From contig CM055196.1 in assembly GCA_029224185.1 (NCBI GenBank), positions 9,024,589-9,088,588 on the forward strand: a stretch of DNA of 64,000 bases. Direction: 5' to 3'. The position numbers were made by a program, and so were the translations under genes. This document shows, in pieces, positions 13,826-25,522 of the stretch. This DNA is from Karalla daura (Eukaryota; Chordata; Actinopteri; Chaetodontiformes; Leiognathidae). Positions within the stretch are counted from its first letter, which is position 1. Each line of letters begins with the position of its first letter. The notes beneath the pieces were generated by a model, which saw nothing but the letters and a program-made list of their open reading frames with translations, made no database searches and had not been told where the DNA came from.

Positions 13826-14065
13826 CTGTCCTCCTCCCTCTCCTCTCCCACCTCCCCACCCTCCCCTTTGTTCCCTCTCCTCCTCCAGTGTTACACATCG
13901 CCTCTTCCTCTTTGTCTGTGCTTCCCCCTTCCTCTGTCCTGCTTTCCCTCCTCCTGTCTTCTTTCATCTTTTATTTTCACGCTGTAAGCCCTCGCCACCA
14001 GCACCTGCTGCACCCTCGCCTCCTCTCCCTCCCCCTTCACCAGCCAGCTTTCTCACCCCGCCTCT
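13826..14065. repeat. Pyrimidine-rich (CT/CCT) low-complexity block
   Basis: About 240 bp dominated by CTCC, TCCT and CCTC. It produces long Leu/Ser/Pro-rich open frames on both strands that I judge non-coding. Confidence 0.75.
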
Positions 14066-15403
14066 CCTTCTCTTAGCACAGGCAATATTATCAGCAAAGT
14101 AATGATTCCTTGAGACGGTGATAATCAAATACTCGGCGGAGGATAATGACCACACTGGGGTTCTACACGGAAGCGGCGCTCGGGCATTAATCGCTTCTGA
14201 GGCATCAGATGGCTGCAGAGAGTGATTTGGGAGGAAGAAGAAGGGCAGGAGGAGGAGAGAGAAATGAAAAAGATAAATGGTGTATAGGCAGAGCAAGCAA
14301 CAGAGAGGTGGCAAAGAAAGAGCAGAGGGGCAAATGGAGACAGCGCTTTGTGAGAGGGACAAGAAAGGATGGAGAGAGTGTGTGAGGTTAGTCAGGGGTC
14401 AGTCTTGTCTCCAGCGTTTGAAGGTTCCTGAAACACTCCACTTTTCTCCTCCCTTTTCTGACACCTCCATCTCCACTTCTTGTTGATCCCACAAAAGAAG
14501 TTGCTTCGCTTTGTCACTTCCTCTTTTGAAATTCCTGTCTCGCTTAACTTGGTGCCACGAGAGTTGAGGCCGGGGACTCAACTCCTGAAGTTTATCTGCT
14601 CGATGTATTTTTGGATGCGGGCCTGGTGCCGGCCTCCTCTCTCATTTGGTCCCAGAGCCGCAGCTCGGCTGTCAGGAGTGGCAGAAGATGGATGAATTAT
14701 CACTGAGCGGTCTCCTCCAGCGCTCTCACCTCATTTAGACGCCGTGATCGCAGCCGACTCCGGCCGGCATCTTGACAGTGCGCCGAGGCCCTCTCCGCTC
14801 CTCGTTTCTTTGTTTACAAATGTATGCTAATGAGCGGCAGAGCTCAGGAAGTGTGCAACCCCGGCACGCTCACTGTAATTCCCTCCCTGGTGACGCATCA
14901 GCGGTGACAGCCTCCTTATCTGCTCTGCTGTGATTGGAGTGGCTGCCTCTGGGTGTCACTGGCAACTATTGGGATTGCCTAGTTTTATATGCGTGCAGCA
15001 CTCGAGTTGTGGAGACACAGTTGCGTTTATGCGCTCACACCAGGGGGACTCGCCGTCCTCAGGGGAAAAAAATGCAAGTTCTCTGTAACGTAAATTGGTT
15101 TATTTTGGGACGAATGTTCAAATTTAGGTCAGAGTTAAGGTTAGGTAAGTACGGCAATGGTTACGCAAAGTGTCCGAGAAACGCATGTTAGTCTTTGTAA
15201 TGTCACCAAAAAGTAATGGAAACACAACAGCGTTGTGTGTGTACAAACGGTTTGTATATAGTTGTATCTGTACTCACAGAGGCATAATTAACACCCCTGG
15301 GAACGAGACACTTTTAGCCTTTGTGTGCGATGCACTTACGTTGCAGAGGCACATAGAGGCATCGTCTAAAACCTTGCTTTTGCAGGAAGGCAGTAGTTCC
15401 ATG

Positions 15404-15405
<2 letters not shown>

Positions 15406-15440
<35 letters not shown>

Positions 15441-15442
15441 GT
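15406..15442. repeat. (TG)n microsatellite with one interruption
   Basis: A TG run broken once by a TT at about 15420-15422. Confidence 0.97.
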
Positions 15443-18400
15443 CCAGGGTGAAGTCCCTCAGCTTTGCTCTGGGACCTTTGAGGGCGACTGCTAGATGTTT
15501 TTCCTTCTCCATCCCTCGTACTCCAGCCTCTCTCTGCAATTATTTTGAGATATTGTGTCATTGAACTAGACAGAAATGTTTTCTTTTTTTTTTTTGCTCT
15601 CACGTCGCCATGGTAACCGGGGGCAGGACCAAAGTGGGCCGTAAAGACCCGGTGATGGCCAGTGGAGTTCACAGGAGCCTTGGGCTGTAAGCAGCTCGAG
15701 AAGATAGACAGGCAGGCATTTAGAGGTGTGCAGGCTGAGTGGGCTGCCAGGTTGAGGAGGGATCTGACCGTAGCCGATGGCCAAATACCAGCTAGATGTG
15801 AGATTGACTGAAATATATCAACCTTTTTTTTTCCCTTTTTCATTTTGTTTGTCAAATATGACTTAAGCTGTCAGTGAGCTAGCCCCTAAAACATCTATCC
15901 CACGCTCAGGGAACAGGTTTAGAGAAGTAAAGTTGTATTTTTCTATTGATTTCTTTCAATAGAAATATCGCTACCCGTTGCTCCATGTTATAGACTAATG
16001 CAGCCTGCACCATCCTTACTGCCTACTGACTGACGTGAATGTAAAAACCTCAAAAACCTCAAGTGCAGGAGGAATATGTGTGGCTGGTCTGGAGATAAGC
16101 ATCTCCTGTCTGTCGCAGCAGATGTCGATGTAGTTCTATTGACCACTTAATGGCACTCCACTTTTCCGCACTTCAGTAAGTAGTGATAAAAATCCATAAG
16201 AGGAACGAAGGCCGAAGATTGTCTTTCACATTTGTACACAAACTACTGCAGCTGTGTCCTCACGCTGATCGTAGCTGGAAATAACAGAACTCATTTTCTC
16301 TGAAACGAAATTGCAGTCGAGTCATTTCGTTAGATTTGTCTCAAAATGATACTCTTCAAATCATCAGTGTGTGTATGTGTATGTTGGCAGAATGACAACG
16401 CAGAAGGTCATTCCATGTTCCTTTGGGCTGCCTATTAATCTTTAGAGAGCACAGGTCCCAGAGGCTCTGAGTTTATGTTTGTCTCCATCCGCTGCATTTT
16501 GCTTTTTTCGTTTTGTGAATTTCCTTAAGTGGCGGCTTTAGTGAGCTATTAGTGGAGCATACAACATTACAAGAGCTTAGAGGGAGTGGAGGAGAGGATA
16601 GAGGGAGAGAGACAGAGAGAGGGAGAGAGTGGGACCTCTTTGACCCTGACCCACATTAAGCATCCCTGCATCTCCCTCTGCCCTACACACCCACAGGCCT
16701 ACAAGCACACTTTCCCCCCTCGCTATATGCTGCTCTGCTTCCTATCTATTCCCCAATCACACCGGTCTTCTCACCGTTCCATCGTCTCTACTTATCTCAT
16801 CTCCGAAGCCTCGTTATGCCTCTTGTCTTAATGCACCGTAGCTTTCCTGGGTAGGCTGTGTTGTTAGAGCTAAACTAAAGGCCAGTGAGTGCACTACTCA
16901 GAGCTCGGTCCTATTCATCAGCTTCACAGCAGCCCTCCACTCCGCTTCATTACTGACTGGCTAATGGCACAGATCAGTGCAGTTTATTTGCTATAATTAG
17001 CAAGCTCCATTTGGCCGGCACAGCCCCAGTGAAGCCTGCTACACTTACGCTGCCCCCCCCCGCCATGCCGCCCTGCGTGTGCGTGAGCGCAACGCTCCAC
17101 TGTTGTGCCGGAAAGTGTCATTAAGAAACTGCAACTGGCCCATCAGTTTTACATCCTCGGCTGCCTGGTGTCGGCCGCGTCTCGCAACGTCACGCCTGAA
17201 TGCGGAGCAGAAAGGAAAGCCGCGAGGCTGGTAAAACTTTACACGCTCCGCACGTAGCCGAGCGCATTGAGAATGCGTCGCAGGCGGAGAGAGAGAGAGG
17301 GTTGAGTGAGCAAGCGAGGCAGTCAATCAGTCGACGGCTAACAAAGTACTGTAATGAGTGATTGAGTGTGAGAGCACAGTAGGCCCTCGCCTGTGGTTTC
17401 ACACCTCTGACTGTAATAATGTGTAATTTGCTTTTGACCACATGTAGCACAAATCTATGTTTGATTGAAACTCACAGTTTCATGCTTAAAGCATCATGCG
17501 GCATAATTATAAGGGTAGTTCAAGGGGGAAAAAGTGGAAAAGGGGAAAAACAGTGCATTTACTGTCAAGGATGTTGAACACTTTGATGCCTCTTAAATTA
17601 GGAAACTTTTGGACTTAATGATCCGCTGCAGTGAAAGGCAGAGGAAGGAGATGAGGACGTACCCCCAGGTATAAAAGGACACCTTTTAGTGTGTTCTTCT
17701 TCTCACTTTTGTTCGTAGTCTTGGACCTCTTTTTGGTCTTCTTCTTTTTATGATGGTTTGTCATTGGTAAGACTTGACACAATTATGTTATATATATGAA
17801 ATACACCCTCGGAGCACAATGTTCAATATGCAAGTTTGCGTGCTTAAGCTTGCCCCTTGCTTAAGCTCTCGCATCGAATCTTGATGCTCTTTATGCTAAT
17901 ATGTCTGACTCCTGTCACAGTTACTAAACAAACTGGAGATGAGCCAGTCTGACAGTTCCCTGCCTGTCTGAAGATCACTTTGCAAACAATTGGAAGTGAG
18001 ATTGGGGCAGGCACAGCTATCTCTATGCCTCTGATCCCCTAAATCTGCGCCAAAGGGGACAAATAACCAGCTCCACAGGTGACCTATTTGGCAGTTTCGG
18101 CTGCCTCTTACTTCCCGCTCTCAGTCTTTCCACTTCCACTTTAATCCCCTCCCCCAGACCATCTTGATTCCCCCACCCTTGCACCTTAATCTTCCCGTCC
18201 CTCACCCACTCTTGGGTTCTTAAAAGCTGCAGCCTCTTGTTTTGTCATCCTATGCAATTTTAATCCAGTTCCTCAGCAAAGAGACAGAAGGACAGGGGTG
18301 TATTTAGCATTCTCCCACGGACGCTGGAGAGAGCTCTGAGGGGGGTGCACAGGCAGGATGGAGCAGTGGTGTGCTCTTTGTGTGGAGATCAACCCTGTCA

Positions 18401-18989
18401 ATAATTTACTCTGATCATGCTGCAGCTGTGCGCCTGTCCACTCCTCCTCTAACTCTTCTGTTCACTCATCCTCCCAGACCAACTTTCCTGCGCGTGTGCT
18501 CGATTCTTGTCCGGCTTTCCAAATTTTCAACGCAAAGATCATTTTCGCTCGAGCTTTTTTCAGAAATTCACCTGCGGGCTACTATATTAAGGAGAACTTG
18601 CTCACTGAAGCAAAACGGCAGCATTTTCGTGCAGTGGATCAGCAGACAAGGTCAAAAGGCTCATTTGTTGCTAAAACACATTTAAATCCTAATAGGTTAA
18701 GCAACTCGGATCGCTTGTTGTGGTGCCAGGGGTTGTTGTCCCTGCATCTCGCAAAACAGCCGCCCTCCTGGGATTCTAGCATGATAGAGCAAAGGAGAAT
18801 GTGCTGTCGGCTGCACTTAAGCAGGCAGAAACACCTTGGCAGTGAGGAAGGTCAGGGACAGATGGCAAACACGAAGGCCACGGGTACGCAACAGCTCAGT
18901 ACAACGGGGCCTGTCTGAGCTGCGCTCGTCACAGCCCGGGGCTGGGACTGTGCTTCAGGTTGGGGAAAGAAAAGAGCGGTCGCAGGCGC

Positions 18990-19430
18990 ATCAAACTTTA
19001 ATGATTTACTTCAGATCGCCCGTCAGTCCCGGGCCTGTGCCAAAGAAGGAGGCCGGCGGTGACTGTGGAGGAGTGTTTTTCTCGCACAAATTAGGCCCCG
19101 CGATACCCGACATCGATTCGAATCGGTACGGGCCGAGGCGTCGTTGCCGTCCGCCAGGCCGTCATCGCCACCTCCAGCAAGGGCACGCTCGCATCTTCCT
19201 TTCTAATCTCTCAAGTGTGCGCTCCCTCGAATGGCGACGGGCCGGCGCACTTCCTGGGACCCGGGCCAACAACACATCTTGGGGATGAGATTGAATCGAG
19301 GTCGAATATGGAATCGGGACGGTTGCGCAAGGCGCTGTTGAGTCAGCATCGATCACGGAGGGAAGAGGGGGAAGGCTCGAACACGTCCTCAAAGGGATGC
19401 AAGGTACGCTTTGAAGCGATACGTCGGCGA
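18990..19430. promoter_or_regulatory. Intronic CpG-dense patch, candidate CpG island
   Basis: By hand, roughly 45 CpG dinucleotides fall in the 500 bp from 19001, far above the surrounding DNA. ATCG recurs about ten times, including the palindrome CGATTCGAATCG (19114-19125). No splice-compatible first exon with a membrane anchor was seen here. It could be an alternative or noncoding promoter, or an enhancer. The call rests on base composition only. Confidence 0.4.
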
Positions 19431-20526
19431 TCGACACTTTTTGCCATTCATTTTTTATCGCAGTCATTGAAATGATAATGGATGATTATCGGACGAGTAA
19501 CAGATTTTTCTGTACATATGAACACACAGTCGGAGTGCTTCGCTGCTGCTCTGCTGCGAGGCCCCCATTAGTATTAGCATTAAGTGCTTGACTGTGCCTT
19601 TTTAAAGGAGGCCGTGTAGGAGCCACTCTTGAGATAACAGTTGCAAATGAATAGTGATAATGACCGTTGGTCTTGTTCTATAACCACTCTATTGTTCCCC
19701 ATTTACCTGAGGGGCTATTACACGGAATAGATCCTCAGGGCCACCCAAGTATATTATTATTACCTCAGGTGTTAATGTTGGACCTAGCTGTGCAAGCTCA
19801 AACAAACCTCCCGCTATGTAGCCCCCTCGGCTTTATTTATCCCCCCCCGTAATGTCCGTGTTCCCTCTCTTCCTATCTTCCCCGCTCGGCTCGCGTCTTT
19901 GATTCAGCGATTAACATTCTGCTGTCTCACCAAGCTGTCCGTCTCTTAACGTATACCGCTTTATAGCAGTATCCCGACGGCTGTTGCCAGTCCTGGTCGG
20001 AGATAAAGCGAGACGTGGACTCGGAAGGAACACACACATGCATACATACGGCATACTGTATGCATCTATGCGGTTTCACGCCAAAACACACACACGCGCA
20101 TATAAATTGCTGCACCCACGGCGGAGATGAGAGCTCTGACAGCTGCGGTTGGCTGCAAGTTACGCAGTTTGGAATATCATTAGTTTTTTAGAGGGCGGCC
20201 GGGCAAGGTGAACTTATTAGTCAAAAGTGAAGGAAGTTGGAGAACGATTCCCTTGTTCTTTGTCCCTATCTACAGATTGTACCCACATGAGCCTCGGATA
20301 AGACTTTTGTTTGTTGTATTTCTTTTTTAATATAGTGTGTCACCGGCTCCCACCCGTCTGTTATCTCACCCGCTTTGTAGCCAGTGGTAGCGCAAGGGTC
20401 TGCTTGGAGCCTGTCCAGCACTCAGAGGAATACAAAGGAATACATATACATGAAGGGGCAGTTTTAGGGTCTCCAGCTGAGCATGCATGTTTTCTGACTG
20501 TTTTCTGGAGCACTTGTAGAAGGTAC

Positions 20527-20616
20527 TCTAGGAGGAGAACATGCAAACTCCACACAAAGACCTCTGACCTGTGACCTTCTCACTGTCCGGCAACAGCATG
20601 ATTCACTGAGTCACCC
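20527..20616 (+). repeat. L2/Maui-like interspersed repeat fragment
   Basis: It contains GGAGAACATGCAAACTCCAC and then ACA-AAGACC, TGACCTTCTCACTGTCCGGC, AACAGCATGATTCACTGAG and TCACCC. This is the well-known fish repeat segment that in consensus reads GGAGAACATGCAAACTCCAC...GACCTTCTTGCTGTGAGGC...CACTGAGCCACC. The copy is moderately diverged. Confidence 0.75.
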
Positions 20617-20996
20617 TTTCGTCGTGTCCCTGACTTTAATCTACAAAATACTCCAAAACAAAAGAAGAGGCTTCTTCTTTCCCGTGGAGGTCACAGGGTT
20701 CGCCTGCCACCATCTTACCTGCACTGTGCTGCAGTCTGAGGGCCGGGAGGGCCATGAGCAGATGAGGCGGAACACAAGAGACGAGGCTCCTAATTGATTA
20801 GTATTCCGCGGGTCTCTTGCTGGTGGCACAGCTCGTAGTCGATTGGCTTCCATTAACCTGCCAGTCTGCTCTTCATTACTTCATTAGAGTCCGCGTGGAG
20901 GCTTGAGGAAGTCCCGTCACAGTCCAGGGACTGACTCCTGACTCGCTGCTGCTCGCCAGAGACTTCTGCACACTGCGTCCTAGTCTTGGCTGTCTG

Positions 20997-21000
<4 letters not shown>

Positions 21001-21067
<67 letters not shown>
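21001..21067. repeat. (TG)n microsatellite, 67 bp, pure
   Basis: An uninterrupted TG run is seen directly in the sequence. Confidence 0.99.
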
Positions 21068-21071
<4 letters not shown>

Positions 21072-24000
21072 GCTTTAAATGCTTATTCACTGTTCTTTGA
21101 CACATCCTTATATCTTATTTTGTCTCCTCAGCCCTCAACAATCTGTATTTTTCCCTCTATTTTTCTTCACATTGTTGCAGTCCTGATTCCTGATTCTTCA
21201 TCCTATTTAACCTCTGACGCTATTATTATTATGTTATACTTAGTCGATCTCAGTCGAGTGCAGGGCTCCATCTACGTCCTGCAGCCAGGGAACAATATTC
21301 ATGGCTCATTCCCACTGCAGCACCACTTTGAATGCAACACAAACTTTATATCTACTCCAGCTACACACTGTGTCCACACACTTATACTTTTAGTGCGCTC
21401 AGATGCACAGACACATAGACAAACGTATCTCTTTAAGAGTATTAAGAAGTCCTCGGGGGTATGTTGGCCTAGAATGCTTGAACATTGGTCTGCAAATGTT
21501 CAAAAACACAAACACACACTCTCACACACTTTCACATACGTACACACACATACACATGCACATGCACACATTCCAGTTGCTTTGCATTATCTTCTCCTTT
21601 CAGGATTTATCCGAATAATAAATTAGTGGCGAATGTTTCTCTTTCTCTTAGACATTTATCCGAAAAAGCGACTCTGTGTCTGGGACTGTAATGATTTAAA
21701 TGTAAAATATAAAGCAGCGGAAAGTTATTTCTGTGTCACTCCTCATTTGATAAGGTAATATTTCTGAGGCTGTGCATAGGGTGCAGGGACACACTCTGTA
21801 CTTTCAGTGTTTAAGAACTCTTATTTTCTCCAGAAAGAACTTCAGTCAAAAATTATTCTCCTCAGACTTCAAAAGACAATGCTGGAGGGACCTGAGGAGG
21901 AAGAGAAATGATTTGAAAGGGAATTCTTTGTTGAAGTTTGCCTCCTTGTGTTGGTCGCTTTCTGTCATCTGGCTGATGTTTCCATAGCTGAGCTCTCTCC
22001 TGTCAAACTTTAATGCTGTTAATCTTTCCTCCATTTATTTTAGCGCTGGTTAAGGGAGCTCAGGTGGATTTGGTTCACGGTTGCACCATCTCGACAGCTT
22101 GACTTCTCCTTTCGGATCCAAAATACAACATATCCGCATAACCCTACTGCGTAGCACACAGCACATGTAGGGGCTATTTTAGAGGTGTGATGTCACGCTG
22201 ACCACATGGTTTCACGTTGTTTGGCTTGATGTCTCGATGTTATCGGTGGTTGTCGGAGTGAGATGACAGGGGCTTTCTCTGTTCTGCGTGTTTATCCATA
22301 TTTAAGGAAATCACTTACACAAATGAGGCGAGACAAAGTGGAGTCTCACCTCGCTCCCCGGTGCGGCGCCTCCTCACAGTGGTTTCAGATGAGCGCTTCC
22401 AGGGAGATGTGCTGCCGGTTGACTCATGCAGTGACTCATGCCGTGGTTCTTTTATTACGAGAGAAGGAGCAAAAATAAAGAGCAAAATGAAGCAAAAATA
22501 AATCAGAGCGCGTAAGAGAGTTTGATAATGGGCTGTTTAAGGTCATTTGTTGTTTTCTAATTACAGGATCGTGTTGTTTGTTTAACGGAATGGTATTATG
22601 GGCATTTTCAGGTCCAGGCAGTACATTTGGGAGTTCTAGAAAACAAAGAAATATATTCTTCTCTTTAGTCCTATTCCTCTCCTGCTGTAAATAGCTGTAT
22701 AAACTACAACACCTCCAGTCTATTGTGCTTGTGTGTTGGACTCTTTAACGGCCCTTCCTGCTCTGATTGATCGGGCCCCACAGGCGTAACCAGGCACCGC
22801 CCACAAGCATCTGCCTCAGTGATGCACACTGCTTAGTTACTCCTCATGGGCAATATTGCAAATCAACAGACGCCGTGGGCTCCAGCCATCAAAGTGTTTG
22901 CTTCAGAGTTGCTTTACAGTCAGAGAGCAGAGGCGCAGTGCGGATCCAGGTTGACGTGTACAGTGCATAGGTAGCAGACTCTCACACACACAGCTGACAG
23001 CGAAATGGCAGATCAGCTCATTTTGGAAGTTTTGGTCAGTGTCAGATGGTTTCTGGAACGCTTGAACGAATCCTTTCTTCAGCTGGTGATAATGTAGAAA
23101 GACATGCTCAATAAAACACCTTTTAAAATTATTTTGCCACATAAGTGCATGTAATGTTGAGGACTGTTAAGACTGCCATATTTTACAGAAATACTGAAGT
23201 TTACTTTAGTTCCGGGCTGCAGCGAGATGAAAAGTCGCCAGTCGGAGTGTCTTATTTTGGGCTCAACAATAGCAGGAAAGCGAGGCTTGAAGTGAGACCA
23301 AGTTGAGCACGGCGTTTGCTCTTTGATCTGCGAGAGCTTTGATAGACCCCGGAGGACATACTTAGACCGTCCATGTCGACTTGGAACACCAACCGGCACT
23401 TTTCACAGCACGGCTCCCTTGGCTCTCACGGCCTCGCTGAACATGGTGGAGACCCTCCTAGATCTACTGGTATTGTGTTTTTTTTTTATGCATTATTTTT
23501 TGTTTTGGGGTGTGGGGGAGGTGAGTTTCTTGCACACCAGGAGTCTGAAAACATACAGCGCAATGTCCCTCTACCCGGCCAGAGGGAGAGATGGGAGCAC
23601 AGTTATGGAGGTGATGCATTGTGAGCATGGCAATTTTCTCCTCCGTTTCATTTATTCAGCAAGAAGAGATGATTTTTCAGATCAAAGCAGATTTTTATTA
23701 CAGTTGACTGGAATCAGTGAAATTGTTAAGGGAACTGAGGGAGACAGGCGAGATGATATCCAGAGAAATGAGGAAAACAAATCATCAGCACAGATTATGT
23801 TTGCTTGAGAGTTTCACAGAGCTGCCGAACAAAATGATCAACGGAGAAAAACTTCACCTTTTGCCACACTTTATTTTCACTTTGTATTTTTCGGCGTGCT
23901 ATTTTCTGCTTTTCTTTCATCCTCGACTCGCTTCTTGTCTCTTTGCGTGACTGCGAAGCGAGGATGCAGAAACAGCCTGCGCCTGTTTCTCCATCTTCCT

Positions 24001-24193
24001 CCGTCTCAGTGAGGTTCACCACACTCTTATACACACACCACCTCCCCAAACCCCTGACCCATCTAATTCAGCCGACTCACGCTCATTGTTAAGAGGACAT
24101 ATTGGAAAACCATTAGCTCTCATTACATTTATAGCCACCCGTTCTCCCCATTCTGTCTTTTAATCACAATCCATCCCCTTGTGTGTGTGTGTG

Positions 24194-24230
24194 TACTGTC
24201 TGCTGAGCTACCCCAGCTCAGCAGACAGTA
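24194..24230. other. Perfect inverted repeat (16-bp arms, 5-nt loop)
   Basis: The left arm TACTGTCTGCTGAGCT (24194-24209) and its exact reverse complement (24215-24230) flank ACCCC. A short TG run lies immediately before it. The flanking DNA does not extend the pairing, so the foldable unit is only 37 nt. Confidence 0.98.
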
Positions 24231-24617
24231 ATGAACCACTTTGACTGTAATGCATTCGGGACAGCGCAGAGCCCCTCCCCCCAGCCTGGTCCCGCTCTTT
24301 ATGGCTGAGTCAATGGCTCAGGCGCCACCTTTTACGGCGGCCCATCACAGCAGCGGCCGTGTTGTGCATCCGCAAAACCGCACCAGCCAAATGGGATCGG
24401 GTCCGGCGCAATACAAATAAAAAAAGATTGCAGTTGAATGGGGTATGGATTCCCTTTTTATATGAACTCCTTGTAGAAGTAAAAAGTCTTATAGGAAACC
24501 TTATGAGTATCCATTCGGCCCCTTGTAACTCCAAATAACCAGACGCTCATAAAGTGTTGAATATCCTGTTACTGCTCTGGACTGAATTGTGTTCTCCTGT
24601 TTGATCGGCCATGACTC

Positions 24618-24678
<61 letters not shown>

Positions 24679-24679
24679 G

Positions 24680-24740
<61 letters not shown>
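24618..24740. repeat. (TG)n microsatellite, 123 bp, interrupted
   Basis: A long TG array is broken by one GTATGT and two GTGCGT variants. It is the longest dinucleotide array in the window and lies about 670 bp upstream of exon 25410-25522. Confidence 0.99.
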
Positions 24741-24742
<2 letters not shown>

Positions 24743-25409
24743 CTGGCAGCTCCTAGAGACAGTCATTTTGACCGTATGCTCTGTGACGGACACAAGAAAC
24801 ACAACTTGACTTTGTCAGACGCGCACGTACACACAGACACACAATCTCCCGTAATGAGCGGATTTAAATTCCAGTTGTGCTCTCGCGGCCAAGGCAACTG
24901 TCATCATTGCGCGGCAAAATTCCCATAATCCATCTGTGGCGTGACAGCATCCTAACAGCTCCTCTTCTCAGCAAGAAAAGCTATTCTTTATGTCTCTCCA
25001 AGCCTCGATCTCTTCTCTCCCCCTCTCCCCTCTAGCTTCTCATTCTCCCTCTGGATTGTTTTTTTTTATTCTCCTCTCTTGTCTCTCTTAGCTTTTCCAA
25101 TTACATTTTTTCCCCCCTCCACTTAATCTGCCTCTTTTTTGTCTGGGAACCTTTATCTGGGTATGTTTGGGCTGTACAGAGGCTCGGCTTGGAAGAGAGA
25201 CGTGGAGGAGCGATCACTAGAATCGTGTTGACCATGAGGATGAGGACGGAGAGATTTGTGATTATAATCACACTGATGATGCTGATGATAATGATAGAGG
25301 CAGGATTCAGCACCGTGATGCTGTTAATGATGATTATAACAATGATGTGTGTGTGTGTGAGGGGTGGGGGTGATCACAGCCTTGCTCACTGGCTCTCTTT
25401 TTCACCTAG

Positions 25410-25522
25410 ATGGAGAGAGACAGTCGGAGGGGACGGACGCCAACCGCAAGAGGGACGTCCGCTCCTCGGCCGGACACCACAAGAACGAGGACACCAGCGA
25501 CAGCAGGGAGGACGAGGCTGCG
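25410..25522 (+). CDS. b4galnt4: B4GALNT4-like internal exon (stem region, probable exon 2)
   Basis: This exon is 113 nt long. It opens with the last two bases of a split Asp codon (phase 1) and then has 37 codons, running from GERQSEGTDANRKRD to DTSDSREDEAA. The acceptor is a pyrimidine-rich stretch ending in CACCTAG. The donor is GCG|GTGAGT, close to consensus. The peptide is hydrophilic and charged, without hydrophobic segments or N-X-S/T sites, as expected for the stem of a type II Golgi glycosyltransferase. A DGE start and an acidic DSSES-like end are what I recall from mammalian B4GALNT4 just after the membrane anchor, which favours B4GALNT4 over B4GALNT3. On its own this exon is weak evidence. 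It is convincing because its frame (ending in phase 0) joins the next four exons. The exon carrying the start codon and anchor was not found upstream in the window. Confidence 0.8.

Larger units (their letters stand above)
1..25409 (+). other. Intron 1 (3' part) of the b4galnt4-like gene
   Basis: No supported exon was seen in these 25.4 kb. The preceding exon should encode a short basic tail followed by a run of Leu and end in phase 1. The only Leu-rich stretch in frame with reasonable GC is near 13810-13870, and it lacks the expected basic lead and donor, so I treat it as simple pyrimidine-rich DNA. Contents: TG microsatellites (6882-6953, 15406-15442, 21001-21067, 24618-24740), pyrimidine-rich tracts (about 8640-8940 and 13826-14065), repeat relics (5406-5593, 20527-20616), foldbacks (5775-5850, 24194-24230) and CpG-dense patches (about 13600-13810 and 18990-19430). 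If the gene's first exon were found upstream on the same strand, the intron call would be confirmed. A separate noncoding transcript here cannot be excluded. Confidence 0.7.

Noticed and set aside
13562..14102. Overlapping open frames of 130-170 codons on both strands, including a Leu-rich stretch that might be a membrane anchor exon
   Set aside because: The region is a GC-rich block followed by a CT-rich tract. The Leu/Ser/Pro bias follows from CTCC repeats. There is no basic lead before the Leu run and no donor in the needed phase 1.
15274..15855. 193-codon minus-strand open frame
   Set aside because: Part is a (HT)n translation of a CA/TG repeat and the rest has no recognisable domain. 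It is not supported as coding.
17671..17710. TATA-box-like GGTATAAAAGGACACC
   Set aside because: No associated first exon, CpG patch or open frame downstream. It is a single AT-rich match in a long intron.
17842..17866. Two GCTTAAGC palindromes 9 bp apart
   Set aside because: Both are short 8-bp palindromes with no further symmetry. They are likely chance in AT-balanced DNA.
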